Assembly: GCA_905183005.1 (NCBI GenBank)
Contig: CAJJDO010000006.1
Span: forward strand, 480,035-544,034
Direction of reading: 5' to 3'
DNA: 64,000 bases
From: Paramecium pentaurelia
Taxonomy: Eukaryota; Ciliophora; Oligohymenophorea; Peniculida; Parameciidae
The notes beneath the pieces were generated by a model, which worked only from the letters and a program-made list of their open reading frames with translations, did no database searches and was not told the origin of the DNA. This document shows positions 61,629 through 64,000 of the stretch, piece after piece. Position 1 is the stretch's first letter. Each line of letters starts with the position of its first letter. The position numbers and the translations under genes are program-made.

Positions 61629-62652
61629 TTTTATAATATTATAAAATACCAATAAATTAGTATAAAAAATATATTATTTTAATCAATTATAATTTTAAGT
61701 TATTTCATAAATAATTACTAATTTTAAGAATGGTAATCTATCAAGTCTAAACTTGTATATTAAGTAAAATTATAGAAAATAATTAATAATATTTATGCTA
61801 TGATTTATTATTTAATCACACTCATTCTTAATCATCCCAATGTCCTCTATCTGGCATCTTTGGTCCTCCAGCTGGTTTGGCAATAATAATCTAAAAATAT
61901 ATATAATAATGATACTTAATCAACTCTCAAGATTGTGATAGCAGCATCTGTAGCTAATTTAATTGCCCACCATTTAGTTTTAAGATGATCAAATACCTTC
62001 AATTCATTTGATGGAGTTAATGTTCCATTCTAAATTTCAGAAATATATATATACAGAAATATTTAATGAATGAGGTTTCTCAGAATTCAATTTGTGTAAT
62101 TAAGCCATCATTTCATTTTGAGCTAAACCAGCATTATCAATTAAGATTCTAGGTATAATTTCAAATGCTTAAGCATATTATCTATAAGCATATTAATCTA
62201 TAGATTTAATTTTGTTTGCTTCCGATTCTAATTACTAAGCTAATTTCTAAAATGTATAGAGAAATGAATATTACAATTTCAGTAGCCCCTCCACCATAAA
62301 CAAATCTTGGATCTTTAATTAATGATCTATAACAACTAACTCCATCATCAATTGCTCTTTCAATATCATCTAAAAGATTTTATGTAGCACCCCTTAAAAC
62401 AATAGTTGCCAATTTGCAAGTATCACTTTACTTTTCGAAAATAGTAACTTTTTGACTACCGATTTCTTGTACATGAACACGATCACATGTTCCTAATTCA
62501 TCTGGCATAGGTGCAGATAATCTAGATAAAGCACTAGCTCCAACTGCTTTACATAATCGTTTTAATTCAAATTTTGATTAAACTTTCACAATCATCATTT
62601 TATATTTTTCAACAAAATGTAATACTAATTCTGAAATACTTCCTCCAGCAAC
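61498..62652. repeat. Left copy of a 1,155-bp duplicated segment
   Basis: Appears identical, base for base where compared, to 62654-63808 (offset 1,156) and contains the 3' end of the C2 gene, the spacer and the 3' part of CCT8. The two copies abut a single N, pointing to two contigs joined without merging their overlap. Confidence 0.9.
61822..62652 (-). CDS. CCT8: CCT8 3' part, left artefactual copy
   Basis: Same sequence as the CCT8 gene at 62978-64000 but truncated at the N (62653) within the intermediate domain. It contains the C-terminal signature IIIAKPAGGPKMP and three introns. Not an independent gene, as its 5' side is lost at the contig junction. Confidence 0.85.
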
Positions 62653-62653
62653 N
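62653..62653. other. Single-N scaffold gap
   Basis: The only ambiguous base in the window. The sequence on its right restarts inside the upstream C2 gene, so this marks a contig join of arbitrary size rather than one unknown base. Confidence 0.95.
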
Positions 62654-63808
62654 AAAAAGATGATACTATCCTTACAGAGGTGAATTCTTTAAATCAATAA
62701 ATCAAATTCATAAATTAAAGTGTCTAACAAAGTTAATAAGATTTTGCAATATTAGTTGAGGAAATTAATTTAATTAAATAATGATTTTATAATATTATAA
62801 AATACCAATAAATTAGTATAAAAAATATATTATTTTAATCAATTATAATTTTAAGTTATTTCATAAATAATTACTAATTTTAAGAATGGTAATCTATCAA
62901 GTCTAAACTTGTATATTAAGTAAAATTATAGAAAATAATTAATAATATTTATGCTATGATTTATTATTTAATCACACTCATTCTTAATCATCCCAATGTC
63001 CTCTATCTGGCATCTTTGGTCCTCCAGCTGGTTTGGCAATAATAATCTAAAAATATATATAATAATGATACTTAATCAACTCTCAAGATTGTGATAGCAG
63101 CATCTGTAGCTAATTTAATTGCCCACCATTTAGTTTTAAGATGATCAAATACCTTCAATTCATTTGATGGAGTTAATGTTCCATTCTAAATTTCAGAAAT
63201 ATATATATACAGAAATATTTAATGAATGAGGTTTCTCAGAATTCAATTTGTGTAATTAAGCCATCATTTCATTTTGAGCTAAACCAGCATTATCAATTAA
63301 GATTCTAGGTATAATTTCAAATGCTTAAGCATATTATCTATAAGCATATTAATCTATAGATTTAATTTTGTTTGCTTCCGATTCTAATTACTAAGCTAAT
63401 TTCTAAAATGTATAGAGAAATGAATATTACAATTTCAGTAGCCCCTCCACCATAAACAAATCTTGGATCTTTAATTAATGATCTATAACAACTAACTCCA
63501 TCATCAATTGCTCTTTCAATATCATCTAAAAGATTTTATGTAGCACCCCTTAAAACAATAGTTGCCAATTTGCAAGTATCACTTTACTTTTCGAAAATAG
63601 TAACTTTTTGACTACCGATTTCTTGTACATGAACACGATCACATGTTCCTAATTCATCTGGCATAGGTGCAGATAATCTAGATAAAGCACTAGCTCCAAC
63701 TGCTTTACATAATCGTTTTAATTCAAATTTTGATTAAACTTTCACAATCATCATTTTATATTTTTCAACAAAATGTAATACTAATTCTGAAATACTTCCT
63801 CCAGCAAC
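62654..63808. repeat. Right copy of the 1,155-bp duplicated segment
   Basis: Counterpart of 61498-62652. Its first 131 bp (62654-62784) are a repeated 3' end of the C2/coiled-coil gene without the rest of that gene. Sequence after 63808 is unique and continues CCT8. Confidence 0.9.
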
Positions 63809-64000
63809 TATTAAATTAACTCCTGCATCTGCAATACTTTTGACTATCTTTTCAGCTAATTCTTCTTCACTCTTTGTATAGTTCATTAATTCTGTAGCAT
63901 TTTTAATTAAAACAGTTCCTTTAGTTTCTTATGATTATGGATCTAATGGTGCATTAAATACACAAATTTTAGGATTTTCCAATCTATTAATTTGTCCTTC
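62978..64000 (-). CDS. CCT8: Chaperonin CCT/TRiC subunit theta (5' partial)
   Basis: The gene runs off the right edge; this is the copy continuous with the remainder. Spliced with three introns (25-28 bp). CCT8 features: ETKGTVLIKNATELMNYTKS, IVKSIADAGVNLIVAGGSIS, ELKRLCKAVGASALSRLSAP, LATIVLRGATQNLLDDIERA, IDDGVSCYRSLIKDPRFVYG, GGATEI, QYAQAFEIIPRILIDNAGL, ITILRVDQ and the theta-type tail IIIAKPAGGPKMP ending GHWDDQE. TRiC folds tubulin and actin, in high demand in ciliates. The GGATEI-type motif and nucleotide-loop residues are intact in the visible part. Confidence 0.93.

Noticed and set aside
1..64000. Retained germline IESs as the cause of broken frames
   Set aside because: At the TGA relics I could not define TA-bounded inserts with the expected end consensus whose removal restores the frame; germline comparison would settle it.
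1..64000. CRISPR arrays, insertion sequences, rRNA or tRNA genes
   Set aside because: No regularly spaced repeats, transposase-like frames, long GC-richer RNA-like blocks or convincing cloverleaf sequences were found by eye.

Overview
The window is ciliate macronuclear DNA, most likely from Paramecium (aurelia-like). It is very AT-rich. Open reading frames appear only when TAA and TAG are read as glutamine and TGA is the sole stop. Coding regions are cut by tiny introns, mostly 22-31 bp, starting GTA and ending TAG or AAG, with 25 bp the commonest size. Genes lie on both strands and sit 15-150 bp apart, many tail to tail. Standard-code ORF calls are therefore almost all fragments or shadows. 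The gene models here were built by hand with the ciliate code, splicing introns where the frame or a conserved motif demanded it; for nearly all intact models the spliced length is a multiple of three.

Layout. 1-4.9 kb: a PH-type pseudokinase (cut by the window edge), a kinase with a Gln/Gly repeat tail and a secreted leishmanolysin-like metalloprotease. 5.2-9.4 kb: a CFAP410-like ciliary protein, an SLC45/sucrose-transporter-like carrier and a gene relic. 9.4-17.7 kb: CK2 alpha, a BAH-PHD protein, an unknown protein ending in a CaaX box, a kinase and its in-frame downstream ORF, CK1 and TAPT1. 18-26 kb: a KDM6-like JmjC protein lacking catalytic histidines, a coiled-coil protein, a CXC-domain protein, a small NPHP4-like protein, RED/IK, an ARF-like GTPase and a tubulin-ligase-like protein. 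26-35.5 kb: two surface-type proteins, a putative cysteine protease, a coiled-coil membrane protein, another kinase, DPM2 and an EF-hand protein.

35.6-43 kb is one giant gene, the alveolate P-type ATPase/guanylyl cyclase fusion. 43-48.4 kb: a basic hypothetical protein, broken genes and the S-adenosylmethionine carrier. 48.4-55.4 kb: a BIG/Sec7-type Arf exchange factor, a degenerate histidine-kinase-like membrane protein and a probable myristoylated/palmitoylated protein. 55.5-64 kb: a relic, a helical protein, a propeller-like protein, an RBM26/27-like RNA-binding protein, a C2/coiled-coil protein and CCT8. The right end carries a 1,155-bp exact-looking duplication on either side of a single N, almost certainly an unmerged contig overlap.

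There is no operon logic. The themes are signalling (six kinases or pseudokinases, cyclic GMP, Arf and Arf exchange factor), cilia (CFAP410, NPHP4-like, tubulin ligase, TAPT1), chromatin (JmjC, BAH-PHD, CXC) and cell surface. At least three loci keep one long frame broken by isolated TGA codons and look like recent relics, as expected from duplicate loss after Paramecium genome duplications. I saw no CRISPR array, insertion sequence, rRNA gene or convincing tRNA gene.
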